Below are positions 1-8,263 of a stretch of DNA of 49,459 nucleotides, one piece after another. The first letter of the stretch is position 1. The number at the start of each line of letters is the position of its first letter. The stretch comes from Meinhardsimonia xiamenensis (GTDB lineage Bacteria > Pseudomonadota > Alphaproteobacteria > Rhodobacterales > Rhodobacteraceae), in NCBI RefSeq assembly GCF_900102905.1, contig NZ_FNFV01000010.1, forward strand, positions 1 through 49,459. The letters run 5' to 3'. A program made the translations under genes and the position numbers. Under the pieces are notes generated by a model. The model was not told the origin of the DNA, searched no databases, and was given only the letters and a program-made list of their open reading frames with translations.

Positions 1-27
1 CGCCTCGGTGAAACGGCTTTTCCTCAT
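1..27 (-). CDS. IS3-family transposase OrfA, first 9 residues only
   Basis: The only visible codons read MRKSRFTEA, the typical opening of IS3-family OrfA proteins, which are helix-turn-helix subunits that OrfB joins by frameshift. A ribosome site (GAAGGAG) lies about 10 bases upstream of the ATG at 27. The rest lies outside the window. The call rests on nine residues plus the terminal sequence next to it. Confidence 0.7.
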
Positions 28-98
28 GTCGTCTGCTCCTTCAGGGTTGAGCAGACTCTACATCATGGTGAGGGATTTTGCGGGGGGCAGGTCAATCA
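1..98 (-). mobile_element. IS3-family insertion sequence, left end (partial)
   Basis: Read on the minus strand, the element appears to begin at 98 with TGATTGACCTGCCCCCC, which fits the TG-initiated, C-rich ends of several IS3-family groups. A short leader follows and then an OrfA start codon at 27. The host gene on the other side of 98 loses similarity to its family at this exact point, which supports the boundary. The element continues outside the window, so its other end, length and target duplication cannot be seen. Confidence 0.75.
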
Positions 99-1638
99 GC
101 ACCGAGCCCTCGGGCTTGATCTCGCCGCCGATCACCTCCCAGGCGTTCACCGCGTGCGGACAGGGCGCGCGCTCTTCGAAAAGGGTCGTCGAGGGCAGCC
201 CACCCGTGGCGATGACCACCACATCGGGCGCGTCGGCCAGCACGTCCTCCTCCCCGGCCAGGCGGTTGAAGTGAAAGCGCACCCCGCGCGCCTCGCAGCG
301 TGCCATGCGCCAGTCGATGATGCCGACAAGCTCGCGCCGGCGCGGCAGCCGGCAGGCAAGGGTGAGCTGGCCGCCGGGGCGGGGGGCGGCCTCGAAGACC
401 ACCACCTCATGGCCGCGTTCGGCGGCGAGCCGCGCCGCTTCCAGCCCGCCGGGCCCGGCCCCCACGACGACCACCCGCCGGCGCGCCTCGGCGGGCGCGA
501 TGACATGGGGGAGCGCAACTTCGCGGCCGGTGGCGGGGTTGTGGATGCACAGCGCCGGCTCGCCCTGATAGATGCGGTCGAGGCAATAGGTGGCCCCGAC
601 ACAGGGGCGGATCTCGTCTTCGCGCCCCTCGGCGACGAGCCGCGCGATATGCGGCTCGGCGATGTGGGCGCGGGTCATGCCGACCATGTCGAGAAGCCCC
701 GACGCGACCGCGTGCCGTGCGGTCGCCACATCGGCGATGCGCGCGGCATGGAAGGTGGGCAGCCCGATCTCGGCGCGCAGGCGCCCGGCGAAATCGAGAT
801 GCGGCGCGCCGGCCATGCCGGCGATGGGGATGACCTCGGTGAGCGCGGCGTCGGAGTGGATGCGGCCCCGGATGACATTGAGAAAATCGACCTGACCGGT
901 CGCCTTCAGACGGCGCGCGATCTCGAGCCCGATTTCGGGGGTGATGCCGCCGGGGTGCATCTCGTCGGCCACGAAGCGCACGCCGACGAGAAAGTCGCGC
1001 CGCACGCGGGCCCGGATCGCCGCGATCACATCGAGCCCGAAGCGCATGCGGTCCTCGAGGCTCTCGCCGCCCCAGGGCGGGTCGAGCTCGTTCGTGAGCG
1101 GCGAGAAGAACTGGTCGATCAGATGGCCGTAGGCCTCGATCTCAATGCCGTCCATGCCGCCTTCCTGCATGCGCTCGGCGGCGTCCGCGAAATCCTCGAC
1201 GATGCGGGCGATGTCCCAGTCCTCGATCAGCTTGGGAAAGGCGCGATGGGCGGGCTCGCGGTGGCGCGTCGCGGAGACGACGGGCAGCCAGTCGCCGGTA
1301 TCCCAGCGCGCACGGCGGCCGAGATGGGTGAGCTGGATCATCACCGCCGCGCCCTCGGCGTGCACGGCATCGGTCAATTGCCGGATCCATGGCACGACCT
1401 CGTCCTTCCAGGCGAGAATATTGCCGAAGGCGGGCGGGCTGTCGCGGCTGACCACGGCCGAGCCTGCCGTCATGGTCAGCGCGATGCCGCCGCGCGCGCG
1501 CTCCACATGATAGGCGCGGTAGCGCTCCTTGGGCATCCCGTCTTCGGTGTAGGCCGGTTCATGCGCGGTGGTCATCAGCCGGTTGCGCAGCGTGAGCGGG
1601 CCAAGCCGGAAGGGCTGGAGGAGGGGATCGGAGCTCAT
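58..1638 (-). pseudogene. FMN/FAD oxidoreductase (DgcA / N-methylproline demethylase type), 3' end cut by IS3
   Basis: This is a member of the trimethylamine dehydrogenase/old yellow enzyme group that demethylates small N-methylated compounds such as dimethylglycine or N-methylproline. The start at 1638 (MSSDPLLQPF) fits the family; an ATG at 1647 is possible, and the longer open frame upstream does not look like protein. A TIM-barrel FMN domain fills about residues 1-340. Cysteines C346, C352 and C364 lie in the Fe-S region, with Ala349 where TMADH has a fourth cysteine. A Rossmann motif (VVVVGAGPGG) opens the FAD/NAD domain. After NAWEVIGGEIKPEGSV the frame enters the IS at about 98 and stops at 58, giving 526 residues with about 12 IS-encoded ones. 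Relatives are about 650-690 residues, so much of the second nucleotide-binding domain is missing. It is probably inactive. Confidence 0.85.
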
Positions 1639-1913
1639 GGCGCCCATTGGTGGCAGGAGGCCGCCGGCTGTCAATCGCCGCCTGCCTGACTGCCGGCCCC
1701 TGGTCGCGGGTCGTGCGCCTCTTCGCCCCGACCAGCTTGCCCGCCACGACCTTCGATGTTGCGCAAGGCGTGTCGCTCTGCGCGTCGGAGTGGCCTCTAT
1801 GAAGTGGCTCCGAAGCTCCCCGAAACGACATCCCCCGCTGCTCGAACACCGAAAATTCCCTTGCCGGGGGGGTCCGACGGCCCGGACACTGCCTCCGGTT
1901 GCCCGAAGCCGGG

Positions 1914-2987
1914 TCACGTCGCGGCGGCGCGCATCAGCATGCCGTAGAGGTCGCGCGGCTCGTCGGGGTCGGCCAGCAGATCAAGCGGCTGGGCAAGTCC
2001 GCTCGCCTGCACCTCGCGCCAGGCCCAGTTGAGCGCCGCGAAGTCCTCCACCGCGAATCCGACGCTGTCGAAAAGCGTTATCTCGTCGCGCCGCCTGCGG
2101 CCGGGGGCCTTGCCGCTGAGCACCTGCCAGAACTCGGTGACCGGATGATCGGCGGGGAGCTGCTGGATCTCGCCCTCGATGCGTGTCTGCGGCGCGAACT
2201 CCACGAAGATGCTGGCACGCGTGAGGATGTCGCGGGCCAGTTCCGTCTTGCCGGGGCAGTCGCCGCCGACGGCGTTGATGTGCACCCCCGCGCCCACGTG
2301 ATTGTCGGAAAGCACCGTGGCATTGCGCTTGTCGGCGGTGCAGGTGGTGATGATGTCGGCGCCGGCCACCGCCTCGGCGACGTCCGCGCAGGGGATCAGC
2401 TTCAGCCCCGAGCCGGCGAGGTTGCGCATTACCTTGGCGGTCGCTTCGGGGTCGATGTCGTAGAGCCGCACCGTGTCGATCCCGCACAGCGTGCGGAACG
2501 CCAGCGCCTGGAACTCGGCCTGCGCGCCGTTGCCGATGAGCGCCATGACCCGCGAATCGGGCCGTGCGAGGCGGCTGGCGGCAAGCGCGCTCGTCGCCGC
2601 CGTCCGCAATGCCGTCAGGATCGTCATCTCGGTGAGCAGGAGCGGGTAACCGGTGGCCATGTCGGCCAGAAGGCCGAAGGCCACAACCGTCTGGAGCCCC
2701 TCCCTGAGGTTCTTGGGGTGGCCGTTGACATACTTGAAGGCATAACGCCGCCCGTCGGAGACCGGCATCAGCTCGATCACGCCGACGGGGGCATGGCTGG
2801 CCACGCGCGGGATCTTGTCGAACTCCTCCCAGCGGGCGAAATCGGCCTCGATCTCGGCGGCGATTCCGGTGATCGCAGCCTCGACGCCGATGCCGTTGAC
2901 GAGCCGCATCATGTTCTCGACGCTGACGAAACTGACCAGCGCGCGTTCGGAGGGAGCGGCGGCGGGGCGCGGTTTGGTCTCTGTCAT
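1914..2987 (-). CDS. ocd: ornithine cyclodeaminase
   Basis: The enzyme converts L-ornithine to L-proline and ammonia using bound NAD. The 357-residue protein has the mu-crystallin/ornithine cyclodeaminase fold: an N-terminal substrate domain with YVNGHPKN, a Rossmann region (ALIGNGAQAEFQ) and the later INAVGGDCPGKTEL stretch, whose Asp is the usual catalytic position. The start at 2987 has GGAG about 9 bases upstream. Its ATG overlaps the arginase stop by 4 bases, so the two are probably translationally coupled and form an arginine-to-ornithine-to-proline route. The ectoine cluster of some relatives carries an EutC paralogue of this family, but the arginase partner and true-OCD motifs favour ornithine as substrate. 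Confidence 0.93.
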   Translation of the reverse strand: MTETKPRPAAAPSERALVSFVSVENMMRLVNGIGVEAAITGIAAEIEADFARWEEFDKIPRVASHAPVGVIELMPVSDGRRYAFKYVNGHPKNLREGLQTVVAFGLLADMATGYPLLLTEMTILTALRTAATSALAASRLARPDSRVMALIGNGAQAEFQALAFRTLCGIDTVRLYDIDPEATAKVMRNLAGSGLKLIPCADVAEAVAGADIITTCTADKRNATVLSDNHVGAGVHINAVGGDCPGKTELARDILTRASIFVEFAPQTRIEGEIQQLPADHPVTEFWQVLSGKAPGRRRRDEITLFDSVGFAVEDFAALNWAWREVQASGLAQPLDLLADPDEPRDLYGMLMRAAAT

Positions 2988-3916
2988 GCGGCAAAGCTCC
3001 TTGTGGGGCGGTCGAAGACCCGGCGGCCGAAGGCCGAGGCGGCAAGATCGACCATCAGCTGCGCGGTGCGGCCGCGCTCATCGAGAAAAGGGTTCAGTTC
3101 GACGAGGTCGAGCGAGGTCATCAAGCCAGAGTCGTGAATCATCTCCATGACCAGATGCGCCTCGCGCACGCTCGCCCCGCCCGGAACCGTGGTGCCGACC
3201 GCAGGCGCCACCGAGGGGTCGAGGAAATCGACATCGAGCGAGACATGCAGCATCCCGCCCGCGGCGGCCACGCGCTCGAGGAAGGCGGCGAGGGGGCGGG
3301 CGATGCCCTCCTCGTCAATCCGCCGCATGTCGACGACGCAGGCGGGGCTGCCCGTGAGCGCCTCCCGTTCGGCCGGATCGACCGAACGCAGGCCGAACAG
3401 CGCCACATTGGCCTCCGGCACAGGCGCGACGAGAGGCGGAAAGGCGTCGAAGCCGGCCCGGCCGGTGACGTAGCCAAGGGGCGTTCCGTGCAGGTTGCCG
3501 GAGCTCGTGGTCAGTGGCGTGTGGAAATCCGCGTGGGCGTCGAGCCAGAGCACGAAGAGCGGGCGGCCTACCTCGGCGGCATGGGCTGCCGCGCCCGCCA
3601 CCGTACCGAGCGAGAGGGCGTGGTCGCCGCCGAGAAACACCGGCGTGCCCTCGGCCAGAGCCGCGCGCGCCGCCTCAAAGAGGCGCGTCGTCCAGGCGAC
3701 GGTTTCGGCGAGGGCGAAGATCCGCGGGTTCGGGCTGGGGATCACCGGCGGCGGCCCGGCTGTCAGGTTGCCGTCATCGCGCGGTGCGAGTCCGAGCTCG
3801 GCGAGCGCCTCGGCGAGCCCGGCCGTGCGCAGCGCATCGGGGCCCATAAGGCAGCCGCGGCGGCGCTTGCCGCAGTCGAGCGGCGCGCCAAGCAGGATCA
3901 CGGGGCGATCGGTCAT
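2984..3916 (-). CDS. rocF: arginase
   Basis: The enzyme hydrolyses L-arginine to ornithine and urea with a dinuclear manganese centre. Starting at 3916 (MTDRPVILLG, GGAGG about 8 bases upstream) gives 310 residues, normal for the ureohydrolase family. The metal ligands are visible: H99 in GGDHAL, D126/H128/D130 in DAHADFH and D228/D230 in SLDVDFLDP, with E273 near the active site. The open frame extends 31 codons further upstream into the regulatory gap and that part is not family-like. It is first in a two-gene operon with ocd and diverges from an Lrp-type regulator that probably controls it in response to an amino acid. Confidence 0.93.
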   Translation of the reverse strand: MTDRPVILLGAPLDCGKRRRGCLMGPDALRTAGLAEALAELGLAPRDDGNLTAGPPPVIPSPNPRIFALAETVAWTTRLFEAARAALAEGTPVFLGGDHALSLGTVAGAAAHAAEVGRPLFVLWLDAHADFHTPLTTSSGNLHGTPLGYVTGRAGFDAFPPLVAPVPEANVALFGLRSVDPAEREALTGSPACVVDMRRIDEEGIARPLAAFLERVAAAGGMLHVSLDVDFLDPSVAPAVGTTVPGGASVREAHLVMEMIHDSGLMTSLDLVELNPFLDERGRTAQLMVDLAASAFGRRVFDRPTRSFAA

Positions 3917-3940
3917 CGGTGCGTCCTCCGTCTTGCTCTG

Positions 3941-4010
3941 GCCATTTCCGCGCGTTTTGTGGCAGGGAGAAGCCGATATACTGGCCATTCTGCTTGTCAT
4001 TTTTGCCATT
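3941..4010. promoter_or_regulatory. candidate Lrp-type operator region between arginase and lrp
   Basis: The 115-base gap between the divergent starts (3916 and 4032) carries GCCATT three times on the plus strand, at 3941, 3984 and 4005. The last two are 21 bases apart, about two helical turns. An A/T-rich stretch (3984-4016) is unusual for this GC-rich window. Lrp family proteins often bind phased sites beside the gene they regulate, so this is a plausible operator, but no consensus match is claimed. Confidence 0.3.
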
Positions 4011-4031
4011 GTGGCTCATTCATCTGCCGAA

Positions 4032-4469
4032 ATGGACGAAACCGACCGAAAGCTTCTGTCGCTCTTGCGCCGCGACGCGCGCGCATCGCTCTCGGAGCTT
4101 GCCGACGCTCTCGGTGTGACCCGGGCCACCGTGCGCGCCCGCATCGACCGGATGCGGGCGCGTGGCGAAATCGAGGGATTTACCGTTGTCACCCGGGGCG
4201 GGGACGAGGCCGCGCCGGTGCGCGGGCTGATGATGCTCGCCATCGAGGGGGCAGGGGCGGGACGGTTGACCGAGAGGCTGCTCGGCTGGCCCGAGGTGGT
4301 GGCCGTGCACTCCACCAACGGCCGGTGGGATCTGATCGTCGAGATCGGCACCGACACGCTTGCCGCGCTTGACCGGGTTCTTGCCGAGATCCGCGCTCAG
4401 CCCGGGGTCCGGTCTTCGGAGACGAGCCTGCTTCTGACCACGCGGCGGGGTGCCGGCGGACGGCCGTGA
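4032..4469 (+). CDS. Lrp/AsnC family transcriptional regulator
   Basis: A 145-residue DNA-binding regulator. An N-terminal helix-turn-helix (about residues 1-55, opening MDETDRKLLSLLRRDAR) is followed by an alpha/beta ligand-binding RAM domain (about 65-140). The usual start sits at 4032; the open frame runs further upstream but without family sequence. It diverges from the arginase-ocd operon, the typical arrangement for a local Lrp-type activator of arginine or ornithine catabolism. The ligand is not shown by sequence; arginine or ornithine is the contextual guess. Confidence 0.9.
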   Translation: MDETDRKLLSLLRRDARASLSELADALGVTRATVRARIDRMRARGEIEGFTVVTRGGDEAAPVRGLMMLAIEGAGAGRLTERLLGWPEVVAVHSTNGRWDLIVEIGTDTLAALDRVLAEIRAQPGVRSSETSLLLTTRRGAGGRP

Positions 4470-4494
4470 GCCGTGGGGCGCGGCTGGCGCCGCG

Positions 4495-4529
4495 TGCCTG
4501 CGGCGCGGGTATTTGCACCAGGGTGATGG
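4495..4529. repeat. dispersed 35-bp element, copy 1
   Basis: This copy matches 34345-34379 at 31 of 35 positions, including the shared cores GGGTATTTGC and CCAGGGTGA. It fills the 62-base convergent gap between the lrp stop and the stop of the ribbon-helix-helix gene (4532). Both copies sit just 3' of a minus-strand gene in the same orientation, suggesting a 3'-end or terminator-associated element. Confidence 0.75.
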
Positions 4530-4531
4530 TG

Positions 4532-4756
4532 TCAGGAGCGCTCGCGGTAGTGGGCGAGCACGAAGAGGCGGATGGCGGTGGCAAGCCCGGTGTCGAGATC
4601 GCGCGCGGCGTCGATCTCGGCGGCGAGCGCGTTGACCGACTGGCCACGCGCGGCGGCGATCTCGCGGAAGGCGTCCCAGAAGGGGTCTTCGAGCGAGACG
4701 CTGGTGCGGTGGCCGCGCAGCGTGAGCGAGCGCTTGCGGGGGCGGGCGGCGGTCAT
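4532..4756 (-). CDS. ribbon-helix-helix domain protein
   Basis: A 74-residue protein of the RHH_4 type. A short basic lead (MTAARPRKRSLTLRGHRTSV) gives way to a beta strand and two helices (DPFWDAFREIAAARGQSVNALAAEI). Such domains usually dimerise and bind DNA through the paired strand. Its ATG overlaps the stop of the DUF4169 gene by 4 bases, and both follow fumC, an order kept in many Rhodobacteraceae. Target and role are not known; it may control its own operon. Confidence 0.8.
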   Translation of the reverse strand: MTAARPRKRSLTLRGHRTSVSLEDPFWDAFREIAAARGQSVNALAAEIDAARDLDTGLATAIRLFVLAHYRERS

Positions 4757-4932
4757 TCCTCGTCCCGGCGGTGCGCGTCGAGATGGCGCGCGGCCCGCTC
4801 GGCAGCGAGGCGCTCGCCCGCGCGCTCGGCCTTGCTGCGGCCGTGCTTGAGGGCATTCGCCTCGGCCCGCGCGCGCTTCTCGGTGCGCGCCCGGGCCTTG
4901 CGGGCCTTCGAGAGCGAGAGAATCTTCGCCAT
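4753..4932 (-). CDS. DUF4169 family small basic protein
   Basis: A 59-residue, highly charged, Lys/Arg- and Ala-rich, probably all-helical protein with the family's MAKILSLSKARKARAR opening and a closing RHLDAHRRDE. It begins 14 bases after the fumC stop (4947) and overlaps the next gene by ATGA. The function is unknown. The strong positive charge could suit nucleic-acid or ribosome binding, but that is only inference. Confidence 0.85.
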   Translation of the reverse strand: MAKILSLSKARKARARTEKRARAEANALKHGRSKAERAGERLAAERAARHLDAHRRDEE

Positions 4933-4946
4933 CGCCCCCTCGGCGC

Positions 4947-6341
4947 TCAGTCGGCGGGGCCGATCATCTTTTCAGGCCGCACCACGCGCTCGAAGGTCTC
5001 TTCGTCGACATAGCCGAGGCGGATTGCCTCCTCCTTCAGCGTGGTGCCGCGCTTGTGGGCGGCCTTGGCGACCTCGGCGGCCTTGTCATAGCCGATGACG
5101 GGGGCAAGCGCGGTGACCAGCATCAGGCTCTCGCGCATCAGCTGTTCGATGCGCGCGACATTGGCCTTGAGCCCGTCGAGCAGGCGGCGGGTGAAGCTGT
5201 CGGTCGCATCGCCCAGAAGCTGGATCGACTGCAAAAGGTTGTAGGCCATCATCGGGTTGTAGACGTTGAGCTCGAAATGGCCCTGGCTGCCGGCGAACCC
5301 GATGGCGGCGTCATTGCCCATCACATGAGCGCAGACCTGGGTGAGCGCTTCGCACTGGGTGGGGTTGACCTTGCCCGGCATGATCGAGGAGCCGGGCTCG
5401 TTTTCGGGCAGGATCAGCTCGCCAAGCCCCGAGCGGGGGCCGGAGCCGAGGAAGCGGATGTCGTTGGCGATCTTGTAGGCGGCGGCGGCGACCGTCTTGA
5501 GCGCGCCCGACAGGAACACCATCGCGTCATGGGCGGCGAGCGCCTCGAACTTGTTCGGCGCGGTGACGAAGGGCAGGCCGGTGATGGCGGCGATGCGCGC
5601 GGCCACGGCCTTGTCCCAGCCCTTTTTCGTGTTGAGCCCGGTGCCGACGGCGGTGCCGCCCTGGGCGAGCTCGTAGATGCCGGGCATGGCGGCCTCGACG
5701 CGCGCGATGCCGTTGCGGATCTGCTGGGCGTAGCCCGAGAATTCCTGCCCCAGCGTCAGCGGCGTGGCATCCTGTGTGTGGGTGCGGCCGATCTTGATGA
5801 TGTCCTTGAACTCTTCCGATTTCTTCTCGAGCCCCGCGAGCAGCGTCTTGAGCCCCGGCATCAGCACGTCGCGCACCATGGTGGCGGCGGCGATGTGCAT
5901 GGCGGTGGGGAAGGTGTCGTTGGAGGACTGGCCCATGTTCACGTGATCGTTGGGGTGAACCGGATCCTTCGAGCCCATCTTGCCGCCGAGCATCTCGATG
6001 GCGCGGTTGGCGATCACCTCGTTGGCGTTCATGTTCGATTGCGTGCCCGAGCCCGTCTGCCAGACGACGAGCGGGAAGTGGTCGTCGAGCTTGCCGTCGA
6101 TGACTTCCTGGGCGGCGGCGATGATGGCATCGGCGATCTTCGGGTCGAGCCGGCCGAGCGCCTTGTTCTCCTCGGCGCAGGCGCGCTTGATGACGCCGAG
6201 CGCGCGGATGATCGCGGTGGGCTGCTTTTCCCAGCCGATCGGGAAGTTCATCAGTGAGCGCTGGGTCTGCGCGCCCCAGTAACGGTCGGCGGGCACCTCG
6301 ATGGGGCCGAAGCTGTCGGTCTCGATGCGGGTGGCGGTCAT
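4947..6341 (-). CDS. fumC: fumarate hydratase, class II
   Basis: This cytosolic TCA-cycle enzyme converts fumarate to L-malate and needs no iron-sulfur cluster. The 464-residue length is normal. Diagnostic segments are present: [13 protein letters not shown] (97-109), [11 protein letters not shown] (186-196) and the flexible signature loop [11 protein letters not shown] (317-327). The start at 6341 ([12 protein letters not shown]) is preceded by AGGAG; the open frame upstream lacks family sequence. It is followed by DUF4169 and RHH genes and preceded 122 bases away by sspB on the same strand. Confidence 0.97.
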   Translation of the reverse strand: MTATRIETDSFGPIEVPADRYWGAQTQRSLMNFPIGWEKQPTAIIRALGVIKRACAEENKALGRLDPKIADAIIAAAQEVIDGKLDDHFPLVVWQTGSGTQSNMNANEVIANRAIEMLGGKMGSKDPVHPNDHVNMGQSSNDTFPTAMHIAAATMVRDVLMPGLKTLLAGLEKKSEEFKDIIKIGRTHTQDATPLTLGQEFSGYAQQIRNGIARVEAAMPGIYELAQGGTAVGTGLNTKKGWDKAVAARIAAITGLPFVTAPNKFEALAAHDAMVFLSGALKTVAAAAYKIANDIRFLGSGPRSGLGELILPENEPGSSIMPGKVNPTQCEALTQVCAHVMGNDAAIGFAGSQGHFELNVYNPMMAYNLLQSIQLLGDATDSFTRRLLDGLKANVARIEQLMRESLMLVTALAPVIGYDKAAEVAKAAHKRGTTLKEEAIRLGYVDEETFERVVRPEKMIGPAD

Positions 6342-6463
6342 GCCCTCTGACTCCTGCGAAAAATCCGTCCGCCGTGCTATAGGAAGCACGGCTGCGCTTG
6401 GCAATCACCGGGCGTGCCCGCTAACGCTACCGGGAACGCAAACAGGAGCCGGCGGCCGCCTTG

Positions 6464-6931
6464 TCACCTGCGGAAGCGGTCGAGGCTGACGACCTCGGCC
6501 TCGGGGCGGGAGGGCGTGGCGTCATCGCTGGCTTCCTCTACGGGCGCCTCATCTCCCCCGCCATCATCGTCGGGGCCATCGTGGCTTTCGAAGCGCAGGC
6601 CGAACTCGACCGAAGGGTCGACGAAGGTGCGGATGGCATCGAAGGGAATGTAGAGCGGCTCGGGCCGGTCGCCGAAATTGAGCGTGACGGCAAAGCCCTC
6701 GTCATCCACCTGCAGCCCGTCGAACCAGTGCTGCATCACCACCGTCATCTCCTCGGGGTAGCGGTCCGCGAGCCAGTCGGCAAGCTGCACGCCGCGATGG
6801 CGGGTGTCGAAGGTGATGAAGAAATGGTGCTCGCCCGGCAAGCCCTCGGCCTCGACCTGCCGCAGAACCTGCCGGATCAGCCCGCGCATGGCCGCGTGCA
6901 TCAGTGCGCCGTAATCGATCGAGCGTGCCAT
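6464..6931 (-). CDS. sspB: SspB-type ClpXP adaptor (alphaproteobacterial form)
   Basis: This adaptor brings ssrA-tagged and other substrates to the ClpXP protease. The 155-residue protein has the SspB beta-barrel region (about 1-110, with GEHHFFITFDT, YPEEMTVVMQHWF and IPFDAIRTFVDPSVEFGLRF), then an acidic, disordered linker and a short basic/hydrophobic tail ending VVSLDRFRR, the usual ClpX-docking position. The start at 6931 has AGAGGG 6 bases upstream. It diverges from doeA across 162 bases in which no clear operator was recognised. Confidence 0.9.
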   Translation of the reverse strand: MARSIDYGALMHAAMRGLIRQVLRQVEAEGLPGEHHFFITFDTRHRGVQLADWLADRYPEEMTVVMQHWFDGLQVDDEGFAVTLNFGDRPEPLYIPFDAIRTFVDPSVEFGLRFESHDGPDDDGGGDEAPVEEASDDATPSRPEAEVVSLDRFRR

Positions 6932-7093
6932 GAAACCCTCTTGCCTCGTGCCGCCGGGCCGTGGCCCGATTGGCGCCAGCATAGGAGATTCGCGGCCGTT
7001 GAAAACCCCGTGCGATGCCGTTGCCGCCGCCGCCCGTGCCGCGGTGTCGGATGCTGTGTCGGCGCGAGGGCAGGAAGGCGCAAGGGGGGAGAC

Positions 7094-8263
7094 ATGCATT
7101 TTGCGCGCGAGGAGTATCTAGAGCGCATCGCCCGCGCCCGCGCGGCGATGGAGCGCGCCGGCATCGAGCTTCTGGTCACGGTCGATCCGTCCAACATGGG
7201 CTGGCTGACGGGATATGACGGCTGGTCCTTCTACACGCCGCAGGCGGTCCTGCTCGCGCTTGACGGTGACCCGGTCTGGTGGGGGCGGGGGATCGATGCG
7301 CCCGGCGCGCGGCGCACGGTGTTCATGGAGGATCACGCCCAAAGCGTCGTCGGCTATTCGGACGACTGGGTGCAGAACCCCCCGCGCCATGCTGCCGAGG
7401 AGCTTGCCCGGCTGATCGACGAACGCGGCTGGGGCGGGCTCAGGATTGGCGTGGAGATGGACAACTACTACTACTCCGCTACCATGCATCACCGGCTGGT
7501 GGCCGGGTTGCCGCGGGCAAGGTTTCTCGACGCCACGGGGCTTGTGAACTGGTGCCGGGCGGTGAAGTCGTCGGCCGAGATCGAGATGATCCGGCGCGCG
7601 GCGCGCATCGTGGAGGCGATGCACGAGCGCATCCTCGCCGTGGCCGAGCCGGGGATGCCGAAGAACGTGCTTGTCGCCGAGATCCAGCATCAAGGCACGC
7701 TGGGGGCGAAAGGCTACTGGGGCGATTATCCGGCGATCGTGCCGATGACGCCCTCGGGGCTTGACGCCACGGCCGCGCATCTGACCTGGGACGACCGCCC
7801 CCTCAGGCGCGGCGAGGCCACCTTCTTCGAGATCGCCGGCGTGCATTGCCGCTACCATTGCCCGCAGTCGCGCACGCTGTTCTTCGGGCCACCTCCGAAG
7901 CATTACCGTCAGGCCGAGCGCGCGGTGCTGGCGGGGCTCGAGGCCGGAATGTCCGCCGCGCGGCCGGGCGCAAGCTGCGAGGATGTGGCCGCGGCGTTCT
8001 ACGCCGCTCTTGCCGAGCACGGCTTTTCCAAGGACAGCCGCTGCGGCTATTCCATCGGCATGAGCTATCCGCCGGACTGGGGCGAGCGCACCATGTCCTT
8101 TCGATGGGGAGACAAGACCGTGCTCAGACCGGGGATGGTCTTCCATTTCATGCCCGCGCTCTGGCTTGATGACGGCGGGCTCGAGATCTCCGAGCCCATT
8201 GTCATCACCGAAGACGGTGCCGAGCGGCTCACCCACACGCCGCAGGAGCTATTCGTGAAATGA
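7094..8263 (+). CDS. doeA: ectoine hydrolase DoeA (EutD)
   Basis: An M24 (creatinase/aminopeptidase fold) enzyme that opens the ring of the compatible solute ectoine, giving N-acetyl-diaminobutyrate. The 389-residue sequence has the family opening MHFAREEYLERIARARAAM, the N-terminal creatinase-like domain including NMGWLTGYDGWSFYTPQ, then the pita-bread domain with ATFFEIAGVHCRYHCPQSRT and GYSIGMSYPPDWGE. A GGGGGA site lies just before the ATG at 7094. The stop overlaps the doeB start (ATGA), matching the usual doeA-doeB order. The remaining pathway genes (transaminase, dehydrogenase, UehABC transport, EnuR regulator) are absent from this window. Confidence 0.93.
   Translation: MHFAREEYLERIARARAAMERAGIELLVTVDPSNMGWLTGYDGWSFYTPQAVLLALDGDPVWWGRGIDAPGARRTVFMEDHAQSVVGYSDDWVQNPPRHAAEELARLIDERGWGGLRIGVEMDNYYYSATMHHRLVAGLPRARFLDATGLVNWCRAVKSSAEIEMIRRAARIVEAMHERILAVAEPGMPKNVLVAEIQHQGTLGAKGYWGDYPAIVPMTPSGLDATAAHLTWDDRPLRRGEATFFEIAGVHCRYHCPQSRTLFFGPPPKHYRQAERAVLAGLEAGMSAARPGASCEDVAAAFYAALAEHGFSKDSRCGYSIGMSYPPDWGERTMSFRWGDKTVLRPGMVFHFMPALWLDDGGLEISEPIVITEDGAERLTHTPQELFVK

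Noticed and set aside
154-1689. Plus-strand open frame of 511 codons over the truncated oxidoreductase
   Set aside because: Mirror of the minus-strand FMN/FAD enzyme, without recognisable motifs.
1639-1913. Search for a gene or terminator in the 275-base gap between ocd and the truncated oxidoreductase
   Set aside because: Open frames here are short and lack family sequence, and only 4-5 base inverted repeats without T runs were found; probably promoter and leader for the oxidoreductase.
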